The position numbers were made by a program, and so were the translations under genes. A stretch of DNA of 7,190 nt from positions 1-7,190 of the forward strand of contig JABMRP010001125.1 in assembly GCA_013202535.1 (NCBI GenBank), written 5' to 3'. Source of the DNA: Planctomycetota bacterium (GTDB lineage: Bacteria; Planctomycetota; Planctomycetia; Pirellulales; Thermoguttaceae). This document shows, one piece after another, positions 1 through 5,845 of the stretch. The notes under the pieces were generated by a model. The model saw only the letters and a program-made list of their open reading frames with translations. It searched no databases and was not told where the DNA came from. The first letter of the stretch is position 1. The number at the start of each line of letters is the position of its first letter.

Positions 1-1094
1 CCGTAGATCTTGCCCCGGCTCCAGTGCCTCTGGAAGATCGGAATGAAGTAGCGCTGCTGGGCCAGTTGCACCTTCACGTCCATGAAGTCGAGCCGGTACT
101 TGACGGTCTTGGGCCCGACCTCCTGGAACATCGCCGGCAAGGCCTCGAACAGGTCGTAGCCCTTACGTCGCATGAACTGTTCGGCCAGGTCGTCGGCCCA
201 AATCCGATCGCCGACGCCGAACTTCAACTCGTCGTGAAAGAAATAGTTCAGCCCTGCGGCGGATTGCCCCGGCGCGTTGTCCTGGAATCGCTGAAAGAAT
301 TTCTCCACGACTCGCCGCCCGGCCAGCGGATGAATCGGGTTGAGCGTGCCGGGTTTGCGCGCGGCGGTGAAGATCCAGACTTCCCAGTCGCGTTGGGCCG
401 GCGTCCAATCCAGATGGCCATCCTCAATGGACCCGGTCAGATCCTGGCTGCCGGGAGCGAAGGCCGTTTTGCCCAGCGGGTAAGCCCGAACGGCGACGGT
501 ATCGGCCGGCAGTTCGCAAGCCAGCGCCTGGCCGGCCGCAACACGCTCCTTGCGCGCGACAGCGATCTCGCGGCCCTGGATTTCGGGATCGTTGTAAATG
601 GTGCGGCTGATCAGGCTCTTGCCGCCCGGCCAGTCGAGCGTGTAGCCGCTCAGACCGATCCCCATGCCGCGCTTGCCGCACTGGTCGGCGACGAACTTCC
701 ATACGTCCCACCACGCGTCGGAAAAGAGTTCCGGCTCGGCGGCGTAGGTCGGCCAGCCCGGCGTGTCTTCGTGGGCGTAGTTCACCTGCATCCCGGAGAT
801 GCCTTTGCGGTGCAACTGCTCGATCTGCCACGCCAGACGCTCTTTGTCGAGCGGATCGCCGGTCCACCACCAGAACGGCACCTCGCCGTAGCCCGGCGGC
901 GGATTCTGGAACCCGGGCAGCGCGTCGAGGTTCGCGTCGCGCGACGGATATCCGGGCGATCCTTCGGGCGGCGACACGACACGCGCCGGATCGCTGAAAT
1001 CCAAACCGTCGGCACGCGCCGCGGCAACCAACCCGGCGGCGGCCACGATCAGTCCCAGGGTCACATGAAATGTCGTTCTCATGTTCTTGCTCAC
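1..1094 (-). CDS. Secreted GH106-like glycoside hydrolase (alpha-L-rhamnosidase-type), 3' end outside window
   Basis: Partial gene: 364 codons are visible, open without a stop to the left edge, and the C-terminal part is missing. A signal peptide is seen (Lys/Arg n-region, Leu/Val/Ala core around residues 11-26, likely cleavage after ARA at 26-28), so the enzyme should leave the cytoplasm. Family motifs are PFWWWTG (73-79) followed by a helix and GISGMQV (98-104), HDELKFG (287-293, a candidate catalytic acid) and RKGYDLFEALPAMF (310-323). This pattern fits the GH106 alpha-L-rhamnosidase family (PF17132), whose members are usually far longer. I chose GTG at 1094 because AGGTGA (1104-1099) lies 4 nt before it; the in-frame ATG at 1082 would be 16 nt away. 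The gene follows the URO-D gene by 36 nt and is probably cotranscribed. The substrate is inferred; another (beta/alpha)8 glycosidase specificity is possible. Confidence 0.68.
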   Translation of the reverse strand, partial: MSKNMRTTFHVTLGLIVAAAGLVAAARADGLDFSDPARVVSPPEGSPGYPSRDANLDALPGFQNPPPGYGEVPFWWWTGDPLDKERLAWQIEQLHRKGISGMQVNYAHEDTPGWPTYAAEPELFSDAWWDVWKFVADQCGKRGMGIGLSGYTLDWPGGKSLISRTIYNDPEIQGREIAVARKERVAAGQALACELPADTVAVRAYPLGKTAFAPGSQDLTGSIEDGHLDWTPAQRDWEVWIFTAARKPGTLNPIHPLAGRRVVEKFFQRFQDNAPGQSAAGLNYFFHDELKFGVGDRIWADDLAEQFMRRKGYDLFEALPAMFQEVGPKTVKYRLDFMDVKVQLAQQRYFIPIFQRHWSRGKIY

Positions 1095-1130
1095 GGAATC
1101 ACCTTTTGAGAGCCCGCTTCCCGCCGGCGT

Positions 1131-2303
1131 TCATTCGTAGAAACCGAACTCATACGCCGCATCGTACATCGCCAGAACGTTCTCCGGCGGCACACCGGCC
1201 TGGATGTTGTGGACGTTGTTGAACACGTACCCGCCCCCCGGCTGGAAGGCTTGAAGGTTTCTCCGTACGTGCTCCCGAACCGTGTCCGGATCGGCGTGGG
1301 GCAACACGTGCTGGGCGTCGATGGCTCCGCCCCAGAAGACAAGCCGATCGCCGAACTCGGCTTTCAACCGGCCGGGGTCCATTCCGGCCGCGCTGATCTG
1401 TACGGGGTTCAGCGCGTCGATGCCGTTGTCCAGCAGATCGGGAATACAACCCCGGCAGGCGCCGCACGTGTGATACCAGATCTTCGCCGCGGTGCGCGAC
1501 TTGATGAACCGCACCAGTTGCTTGTGGCGCGGCTTCACCACGCGGCGGTAGAAGTCCGGTCGGAAGAGCGGTCCGCGCTGTCCCGCCAGATCGTCTCCTA
1601 TCATGATCACGTCGACCACGTCGCCGACTTCCGCGAGGAACGCATCGAACCAATCCAGCCAGAACCTCAGCGTCCGGTCGAGCAGCGCCTCGCAGAATTC
1701 CGGCTGCTCGATGGTGTCGACGAACCATCGCTGAAGCCCGCGCATGTACCAGCAGATTTCGTAAACGACGCCGCTGATGCCACTGACCACGGCGAAGGGC
1801 GTCTCGTCGCGGAGCTTCAGCGCCCGCTCTCGCAATCCTGCAAATCGGCCCGGGTCGCCACCCAGTGGCCACGGGTAATCGGCCAAATCGTCGATGGTCG
1901 CTTCGGCCAGGGGATGATGGGTGATATCCATGTAAAGCGGCGAATCGTCGGGCATCGACCAGCGGACGCCGAATTCGTCGGTCAGGTCGTGCCATCGCTT
2001 TCCGTCGCGCTGGGCGCTGACGATCGGGCCGTCGAAGTCGGCCGCCGCACCGGCGTGAATGTAGCGGGTATCGACGCGCAGCCGCGTGAGCACGGCCTCG
2101 CTGGGACGGGCCAGTTGTTGCACGGCATCCATGATCTCGATCTCTTCGTCGAGTCCAAGTTGCCGGATCAATGCTTCGTAGGCATGCTTGTGGATGCCGG
2201 TCTGATTGCCCCCCAGATCGATGGGCACGCGATCCGGGCAGCGATGATTTAGCGCCGCAAGAACTCGTTCCCGAGAAGTCATGGTTTCCTTGACCATCGA
2301 CAT
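1131..2303 (-). CDS. URO-D-fold protein (uroporphyrinogen decarboxylase / corrinoid methyltransferase superfamily)
   Basis: A complete 390-residue protein of the URO-D superfamily (PF01208), close to the family's usual length. Seen: an N-terminal TSRERVLAALNH...PDRVPIDLGG block (9-32), a GDDLAGQRGPLFRPDFY block (237-252), a His-x-Cys pair (H278, C280) where MtaA/MtbA-type methyltransferases bind zinc, then DNGIDALNPVQ (292-302) and FNNVHNIQAGVPPEN (361-375). C283 and C286 follow the His-x-Cys pair, an unusual concentration. It is unlikely to be the haem-pathway HemE: it sits with a secreted glycosidase, and this URO-D branch is expanded in planctomycetes with unknown substrates, possibly methyl transfer or demethylation. 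ATG 2303 is chosen because AAGGAG (2316-2311) precedes it by 7 nt; Met8 is the main alternative. The fold is near certain, the reaction is not known. Confidence 0.85.
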   Translation of the reverse strand: MSMVKETMTSRERVLAALNHRCPDRVPIDLGGNQTGIHKHAYEALIRQLGLDEEIEIMDAVQQLARPSEAVLTRLRVDTRYIHAGAAADFDGPIVSAQRDGKRWHDLTDEFGVRWSMPDDSPLYMDITHHPLAEATIDDLADYPWPLGGDPGRFAGLRERALKLRDETPFAVVSGISGVVYEICWYMRGLQRWFVDTIEQPEFCEALLDRTLRFWLDWFDAFLAEVGDVVDVIMIGDDLAGQRGPLFRPDFYRRVVKPRHKQLVRFIKSRTAAKIWYHTCGACRGCIPDLLDNGIDALNPVQISAAGMDPGRLKAEFGDRLVFWGGAIDAQHVLPHADPDTVREHVRRNLQAFQPGGGYVFNNVHNIQAGVPPENVLAMYDAAYEFGFYE

Positions 2304-2331
2304 GCGCGTACTCCTTAATCCGTCAGGTGTA

Positions 2332-2371
2332 GGGGCCCAGCGACCTTCGGCGGCTCCACATCGCGGGCCCC
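2332..2371 (-). promoter_or_regulatory. GC-rich inverted repeat in the leader of the URO-D mRNA
   Basis: GGGGCCC (2332-2338) pairs with GGGCCCC (2365-2371), and GCG (2340-2342) with CGC (2362-2364), leaving one bulged A at 2339 and a 19-nt loop. It lies between the candidate promoter and the ribosome site. It could be an RNA stem in the leader or a DNA operator. There is no U-run, so it is not a simple intrinsic terminator. Confidence 0.4.
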
Positions 2372-2428
2372 CATGCCCCACTCCAAGAGGGTTTGGTCCG
2401 CGTCAAACGGCCCGGTTGCCACCCAGAT

Positions 2429-2458
2429 AGCGTAAGCCACGCGCGCCGGCCGTGTCAA
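2429..2458 (-). promoter_or_regulatory. Candidate sigma-70-type promoter of the URO-D / GH106 operon
   Basis: On the minus strand, a perfect -35 box TTGACA (2458-2453) is followed after 18 nt by TACGCT (2434-2429), which matches only three of six consensus positions. Transcription would begin near 2422 and give a leader of about 120 nt. The -35 box is seen directly; promoter activity is inferred and the -10 box is poor. Confidence 0.4.
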
Positions 2459-2629
2459 TCGTTCGCGTCGGTGTCCACAAAGGTTCTGTTGTTGGCATCC
2501 GTGCGGGGATATGGCTAAACTGTAGTGGCAAGATGCTTCGGGGTTGGAATCCGTGACCCCCGGCACTTGTAACAAGAGAGATACCCAACAGTGCGTGCAA
2601 CCGACTTAACCTGAGCAAAGGAGCTGAGC

Positions 2630-3877
2630 ATGTCGCGTCGAAACAGTACACCATCGAAGAGCCTTGGCCTGATGACGAATCGGCGGGCGTTTCTGAAAAC
2701 GGCCGCGGGGGCGATGGCGGCTCCGTACGTCATTCCCTCCTCCGCGCTGGGCGCCGACGACAGCACGGCCCCGAGCGAGCGAATTGTGATGGGCGGCATC
2801 GGCATCGGCAACATGGGCCGCGGCGATCTGGGAGCCTTCTTGGGCCGCAAGGACGTCCAGTACGTGGCCGTGTGTGACGTGAAGAAAGGTGTCCGTGAGG
2901 GCGCCAAGGGCCGCGCGGATCAACATTACAGCAACTCCGATTGCAAGGCCTACAACGACTTCCGCGACCTGCTGGCCCGCGACGATATCGATGCGGTGCA
3001 TATCGCCACGCCCGACCATTGGCATGTTCAGATCATCATCGCCGCCTGCGCCAGCGGCAAAGACGCATTCTGTCAGAAACCCGAGACGCGCACACTGCGC
3101 GAGAACCGGCTGGTGGTCGAGGCCGGCCGGCGCTACAGTCGGGTTGTCTCCGGCGGCAGCCAGCGGGTGCTGCAAGACTACCGCGGCGTGGTCAACAAGT
3201 GCTGGGGCGGAGAGATCGGTAAGGTCAAGTCGATCAACGTCAACGTCAATCCGCTCTCGGTGCCGTGCAATCTGGCCGGCCAGCCAATCCCCGACGGCTT
3301 CGACTGGGACATGTGGCTTGGCCCCGCGCCTTGGGCACCGTACCATCCGTACCGCTGCAGCGGCAGTTTCAACATCAACGGCACGAGCTGGCGTTCCTTC
3401 AGCGACTATTCCGGCGGCGGCATGACCGACTGGGGCGCGCATCACTTTGGCGGAGCCACGTTCGCCATCGACGTCCGCGAATTGGAGCCCGAGGAAGTCA
3501 TCTACAACGACGAGGGCGGTCGCAAGTTTTTGACCTTCCGCTATCCCAACGGAAAGTTGCTCTACCACAATCGCCCCAACACGGGCAACATGCAGGTCGA
3601 AGGCACGCCGGACGAAAAGGTGCCCGCGAAAACCGTGCCCAGCTACAAGGGCCAGGGCGGCATTTGCGGCGACTTCATCGAATGCGTGAAGACGCGCGAG
3701 AAGCCGTTTAGGGACATCGCATTCGCGGCCCATACGATGACCGTCTGCCACCTGGGCCTGATCGCCTACGAGGTGCAACGATCGCTGAAATGGGACACCG
3801 CCGGGCAGGAGTTCCCCGGCGACGAAGAGGCCAACCGATTCCTGGATCGCGCCCGACGCGAGCCTTGGGTGCTGTAA
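2630..3877 (+). CDS. Tat-exported Gfo/Idh/MocA-family oxidoreductase
   Basis: A 415-residue NAD(P)-dependent oxidoreductase of the Gfo/Idh/MocA family, probably acting on sugars or sugar derivatives. A twin-arginine signal is seen (NRRAFLK at 17-23, hydrophobic stretch to about 37, likely cleavage near ALGA at 39-42), so it should be exported folded with its cofactor. The Rossmann motif GxGxxG is at 58-63, and IATPDHWHV at 125-133 is typical. The usual EKP is QKP (149-151), keeping the lysine. The second domain has WDMWLGPAP (226-234) and GGGMTDWGAHHF (262-273), giving a D267-x3-H271 catalytic pattern. The start at 2630 is set by AAAGGAG, 6 nt upstream; Met15 just before the twin arginines has no ribosome site. 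It heads a likely two-gene unit with the HEAT gene. Family assignment is firm, the substrate unknown. Confidence 0.92.
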   Translation: MSRRNSTPSKSLGLMTNRRAFLKTAAGAMAAPYVIPSSALGADDSTAPSERIVMGGIGIGNMGRGDLGAFLGRKDVQYVAVCDVKKGVREGAKGRADQHYSNSDCKAYNDFRDLLARDDIDAVHIATPDHWHVQIIIAACASGKDAFCQKPETRTLRENRLVVEAGRRYSRVVSGGSQRVLQDYRGVVNKCWGGEIGKVKSINVNVNPLSVPCNLAGQPIPDGFDWDMWLGPAPWAPYHPYRCSGSFNINGTSWRSFSDYSGGGMTDWGAHHFGGATFAIDVRELEPEEVIYNDEGGRKFLTFRYPNGKLLYHNRPNTGNMQVEGTPDEKVPAKTVPSYKGQGGICGDFIECVKTREKPFRDIAFAAHTMTVCHLGLIAYEVQRSLKWDTAGQEFPGDEEANRFLDRARREPWVL

Positions 3878-3959
3878 AACCGTGGCGAGCATTCCCGCTT
3901 GTCCCGCGCGATTCAAACCAATCCAAAGCACAAGATTCTGAAGATATAAGGAACCCAAT

Positions 3960-4751
3960 ATGCGACATCAAAAACTTACCGGCTTGGCATTGGCCGGCTC
4001 GGCCGTATTGGCCAGCAGCACGGCAGTTGCCGCGGATAAAGCCGAAGTAGACAAAGCCTTCGAGACGCTGAAGACCTACGACTGGGGCGCGGACCGCAAG
4101 CTGATGGCCCCGATCGACCAGGCGGTGGTCGACACGCAAGACGACGCGGCCGGGCGCAAGGATCTGGAAACCCGCCTGTTGGCCGTGTTGGCGGGCGGTC
4201 CGTCGCGTTCGGCAAAGGACTATATCTGCCGCACGTTGAAGACGATGGGCACGGCCGCTTCGGTGCCGGCCATGGCGGCCATGCTGGCCGACAAGGACGT
4301 TTCCCACATGGGCCGCTACGCCCTGGAACGCATCCCCGCCCCGCAAGCGGCCGCGGCCTTGCGCGACGCCGTGGCGAAACTGAGCGGCGCGCTCAAGGTG
4401 GGCGTGATCGGGTCGCTCGGCGTGCGTGGCGATACGGCCAGCGTCGGGGCCCTGTCGGGCTTGCTCGGCGATGGCGACAAGTCGGTTGCCTCGGCAGCGG
4501 CCCACGCCCTGGGAGTCATTGGCGATCCGCAGGCCGGCAAGGCACTGGCCGGATTTGCGAAGAAGGCGCCCGAAGGCGTCAAGCCGGCGGTCGCCGACGC
4601 CTGTCTGATCTGCGCCGAGCAATTGCTGGCCGACGGCAAGAAGGCCGAAGCGATTGCCCTGTACAAGGCCCTCGGCGGTGAAGACCAGCCAAAGCACGTT
4701 CGCGTGGCGGCAACACGCGGTCTGTTGGCCGCCGCCGGTAAGAAGGATTAG
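3960..4751 (+). CDS. Small exported HEAT-repeat protein
   Basis: A 263-residue protein with a Sec-type signal peptide (hydrophobic core about 7-18, likely cleavage near AVAA at 22-25). From about residue 86 it is built of Ala/Leu-rich helical repeats of roughly 28 residues, for example 86-111, 114-141, 145-171 and 174-201, with the turn pattern G-x-x-x-x-x-A/V-P/G-A-L typical of HEAT/PBS-lyase repeats (PF13646). A more divergent helical pair (208-238) and a half repeat (246-260) follow. Such solenoids bind other proteins; no catalytic residues are visible. The ribosome site AAGGA (3948-3952) lies 7 nt before ATG. The gene is 82 nt behind the oxidoreductase with no clear terminator between, so they are probably cotranscribed, and it may scaffold that enzyme or a partner in the cell envelope. 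Planctomycete relatives often carry this region within larger proteins; this one ends cleanly. Confidence 0.85.
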   Translation: MRHQKLTGLALAGSAVLASSTAVAADKAEVDKAFETLKTYDWGADRKLMAPIDQAVVDTQDDAAGRKDLETRLLAVLAGGPSRSAKDYICRTLKTMGTAASVPAMAAMLADKDVSHMGRYALERIPAPQAAAALRDAVAKLSGALKVGVIGSLGVRGDTASVGALSGLLGDGDKSVASAAAHALGVIGDPQAGKALAGFAKKAPEGVKPAVADACLICAEQLLADGKKAEAIALYKALGGEDQPKHVRVAATRGLLAAAGKKD

Positions 4752-4775
4752 CAGCCCTTCGTGCTCCTGGCGATC

Positions 4776-4828
4776 ATCTCCGGCCAGAACGGCTTCCTTT
4801 CGATGGAAACGTTCGGGCCGGAGATTTT
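4776..4828 (+). terminator. Probable intrinsic terminator after the HEAT gene
   Basis: The arms at 4776-4791 and 4810-4825 are complementary in 15 of 16 positions. A nested TTCC/GGAA pair (4794-4797 and 4805-4808) lies in the loop. The right arm ends in T and runs into TTT, then GCTTTC. It starts 24 nt after the HEAT gene's stop codon. The stem is strong and the T-run short. On the minus strand no T-run follows, so it should act mainly on the plus-strand unit. Confidence 0.65.
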
Positions 4829-4898
4829 GCTTTCAACGGGTCGACGACGTCTGGCAGTGGAAACCGTGAGAGATGCGCACGTTTTTCGCAACGGGCAG

Positions 4899-5096
4899 CT
4901 AAACGAGCCTCACGTTTTCAGCACAAGGCCCTTTGGGGCTACTTCCCACTTCATACTCGACCTGCTGTCCTTCGCTGAGGGCTTCGAAGGTTGTGCCCTC
5001 CAGCCCGGACTGGTGGAAGAAAATGTCGCCCTTCTCCCCTTCGATGAACCCAAAACCTTTGTTCGCAATCAGTTTCTTGATCGTACCTTGCGGCAT
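4899..5096 (-). CDS. Cold-shock domain protein (CspA family)
   Basis: A 65-residue single-domain protein covering one full cold-shock domain (PF00313). Seen: GTIKKLIANKGFGFIEG at the N-terminus with the RNP1-type motif KGFGFI, and the RNP2-type DIFFH about ten residues later, followed by the acidic/aromatic strands ending in AENVRLV. These aromatic motifs bind single-stranded RNA or DNA, and the protein is expected to act as a cytoplasmic RNA chaperone. I chose ATG at 5096 because GAGGAG (5110-5105) lies 8 nt upstream; the in-frame GTG at 5105 touches that site and would add only three residues. It lies 81 nt downstream of the XRE-type gene on the same strand and may be read from that gene's transcript. 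Family is near certain; its role in cold or general stress is not shown by sequence. Confidence 0.95.
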   Translation of the reverse strand: MPQGTIKKLIANKGFGFIEGEKGDIFFHQSGLEGTTFEALSEGQQVEYEVGSSPKGPCAENVRLV

Positions 5097-5177
5097 GCCT
5101 GTCACTCCTCGAAAAAACAGAACTTGAAACGTACACGGGCCACGAACTTTGTGGTCTTCACCCAGAACACCAGCTTA

Positions 5178-5672
5178 TCACTTCGCCTTCTTTGGCGTCT
5201 TCTTTTTGGGCTTACCGGCTGCTTTCTTCTCTTGGGCCTTGAGCAGTTCCAGCTTTGCCAGCGCCTCCCGCTTCCCGATCCCTCGGACGGCCACCAGGGC
5301 CGCAAGCTGTTCCTTGCGGGGTCGCGTCTTGCCTTGCTCCCAATTGTAGACGGTCAGTTCCGACACACCCACGAGTTTAGCGTAATTGGCAGCCGAGAAC
5401 CCCAGTCGGTCACGCTGAGCCTTGACGGAACGGGCCGAGAACCGGACTCCTTCGGCCGCTTTCTCAGCGACCTTCGGTTGCCCTATACGCTTTCGCTCCT
5501 GGGCCTCCAGGAAGGCAATCTTCTTCTCTTGCTCCTTCATCTCTCGCTTGAGCTTGGCGATTTCCCGCCGGTATTGGGCGACGGCCTGCTTGGTCGAGCC
5601 CGTCTGGGCTTTGACCTCCTTCCTTGCCAGGCGCTGGATTTCCTCCTTGATCGTGGTAGCGAGATTGGCCAT
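5178..5672 (-). CDS. XRE-type helix-turn-helix protein with coiled coil and lysine-rich tail
   Basis: A 164-residue putative DNA-binding protein. The N-terminal part (1-30) has the MANLATTIKEEIQRLARKE pattern of a recurring bacterial family of unknown function, followed by a heptad-like charged helix (about 34-60) that probably forms a coiled-coil dimer. An XRE/Cro-type helix-turn-helix (PF01381-like) spans about 83-130, with the recognition helix near SELTVYNWEQG (104-114). GIGKREALAKLELL follows. The last 20 residues contain 10 lysines plus Ala/Pro, like a histone H1 tail, suggesting non-specific DNA contact. ATG 5672 is chosen because AAGGAA (5684-5679) is 6 nt upstream and the alternative upstream extension is not protein-like. 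It has a candidate promoter of its own and precedes the cold-shock gene. It may be a regulator or a nucleoid-associated protein; targets are unknown. Confidence 0.85.
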   Translation of the reverse strand: MANLATTIKEEIQRLARKEVKAQTGSTKQAVAQYRREIAKLKREMKEQEKKIAFLEAQERKRIGQPKVAEKAAEGVRFSARSVKAQRDRLGFSAANYAKLVGVSELTVYNWEQGKTRPRKEQLAALVAVRGIGKREALAKLELLKAQEKKAAGKPKKKTPKKAK

Positions 5673-5703
5673 TTCGTCTTCCTTCGAGTTAGGGCTGCTG
5701 AGA

Positions 5704-5734
5704 CTTGTAGCTACTTGGACATCTTGCGTGTCAA
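5704..5734 (-). promoter_or_regulatory. Candidate sigma-70-type promoter of the XRE-type gene
   Basis: On the minus strand, a perfect TTGACA (5734-5729) is followed by a 19-nt spacer and TACAAG (5709-5704; four of six consensus bases). The predicted transcript starts near 5697, giving a leader of about 25 nt before ATG 5672 that includes the ribosome site. The spacer is 2 nt longer than ideal. Activity is inferred. Confidence 0.45.
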
Positions 5735-5773
5735 GGTCGTCACGGCCCACAGGATGGCCGTGAGCACGATGGT

Positions 5774-5810
5774 CCATGAGATTCAGGCTTTCCAGTCTAT
5801 CATCTCGTGG
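5774..5810. repeat. Imperfect inverted repeat between the phosphatase and XRE genes
   Basis: CCATGAGAT (5774-5782) and ATCTCGTGG (5802-5810) are complementary in eight of nine positions, with a 19-nt loop. It lies just past the phosphatase stop codon and upstream of the XRE promoter, so it could be a weak terminator stem or an operator. No T-run follows on either strand. Confidence 0.3.
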
Positions 5811-5845
5811 CTCCACGTCAATCCAGGGCCGGTCGACGGCTTCTT

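Larger units (their letters stand above)
2304..2629. promoter_or_regulatory. Divergent intergenic region between the URO-D gene and the oxidoreductase gene
   Basis: These 326 bases hold no convincing gene and must drive transcription both ways. Leftward there is a candidate sigma-70 promoter (2429-2458) and a GC-rich leader hairpin (2332-2371), listed separately. Rightward, the best I can find is TTGGAA (2544-2549), 18 nt, then TGTAAC (2568-2573), four of six consensus bases in each box and so weak. A GGGGT/ACCCC inverted repeat (2540-2544 and 2556-2560) overlaps it and could be an operator. The rightward ribosome site AAAGGAG (2617-2623) is flanked by two copies of CTGAGC (2611-2616 and 2624-2629). 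Confidence 0.55.

Noticed and set aside
24..1109. Plus-strand open frame of 361 codons
   Set aside because: It lies antisense to the GH106-like gene, whose signal peptide and family motifs are clear. The plus-strand product has no recognisable domain and is rich in Arg/Gly/Pro, as expected of a GC-rich shadow frame.
1209..2252. Plus-strand open frame of 347 codons
   Set aside because: Antisense to the URO-D gene over its whole length; no domain and no ribosome site seen.
2606..3958. Minus-strand open frame of 450 codons
   Set aside because: Antisense to the oxidoreductase, which has a ribosome site, Tat signal and full family motifs. The antisense product has Val/Ala/Gly-rich composition without a recognisable fold.
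3708..4697. Minus-strand open frame of 329 codons
   Set aside because: Antisense to the HEAT gene and the end of the oxidoreductase gene; composition is that of a shadow frame.
5140..5154. Small inverted repeat CCAC/GTGG upstream of the cold-shock gene, with a nearby T-run on the minus strand
   Set aside because: Only four pairs, and the T-run lies about 20 nt away from the stem, so it is not a credible terminator or cold-shock thermosensor.
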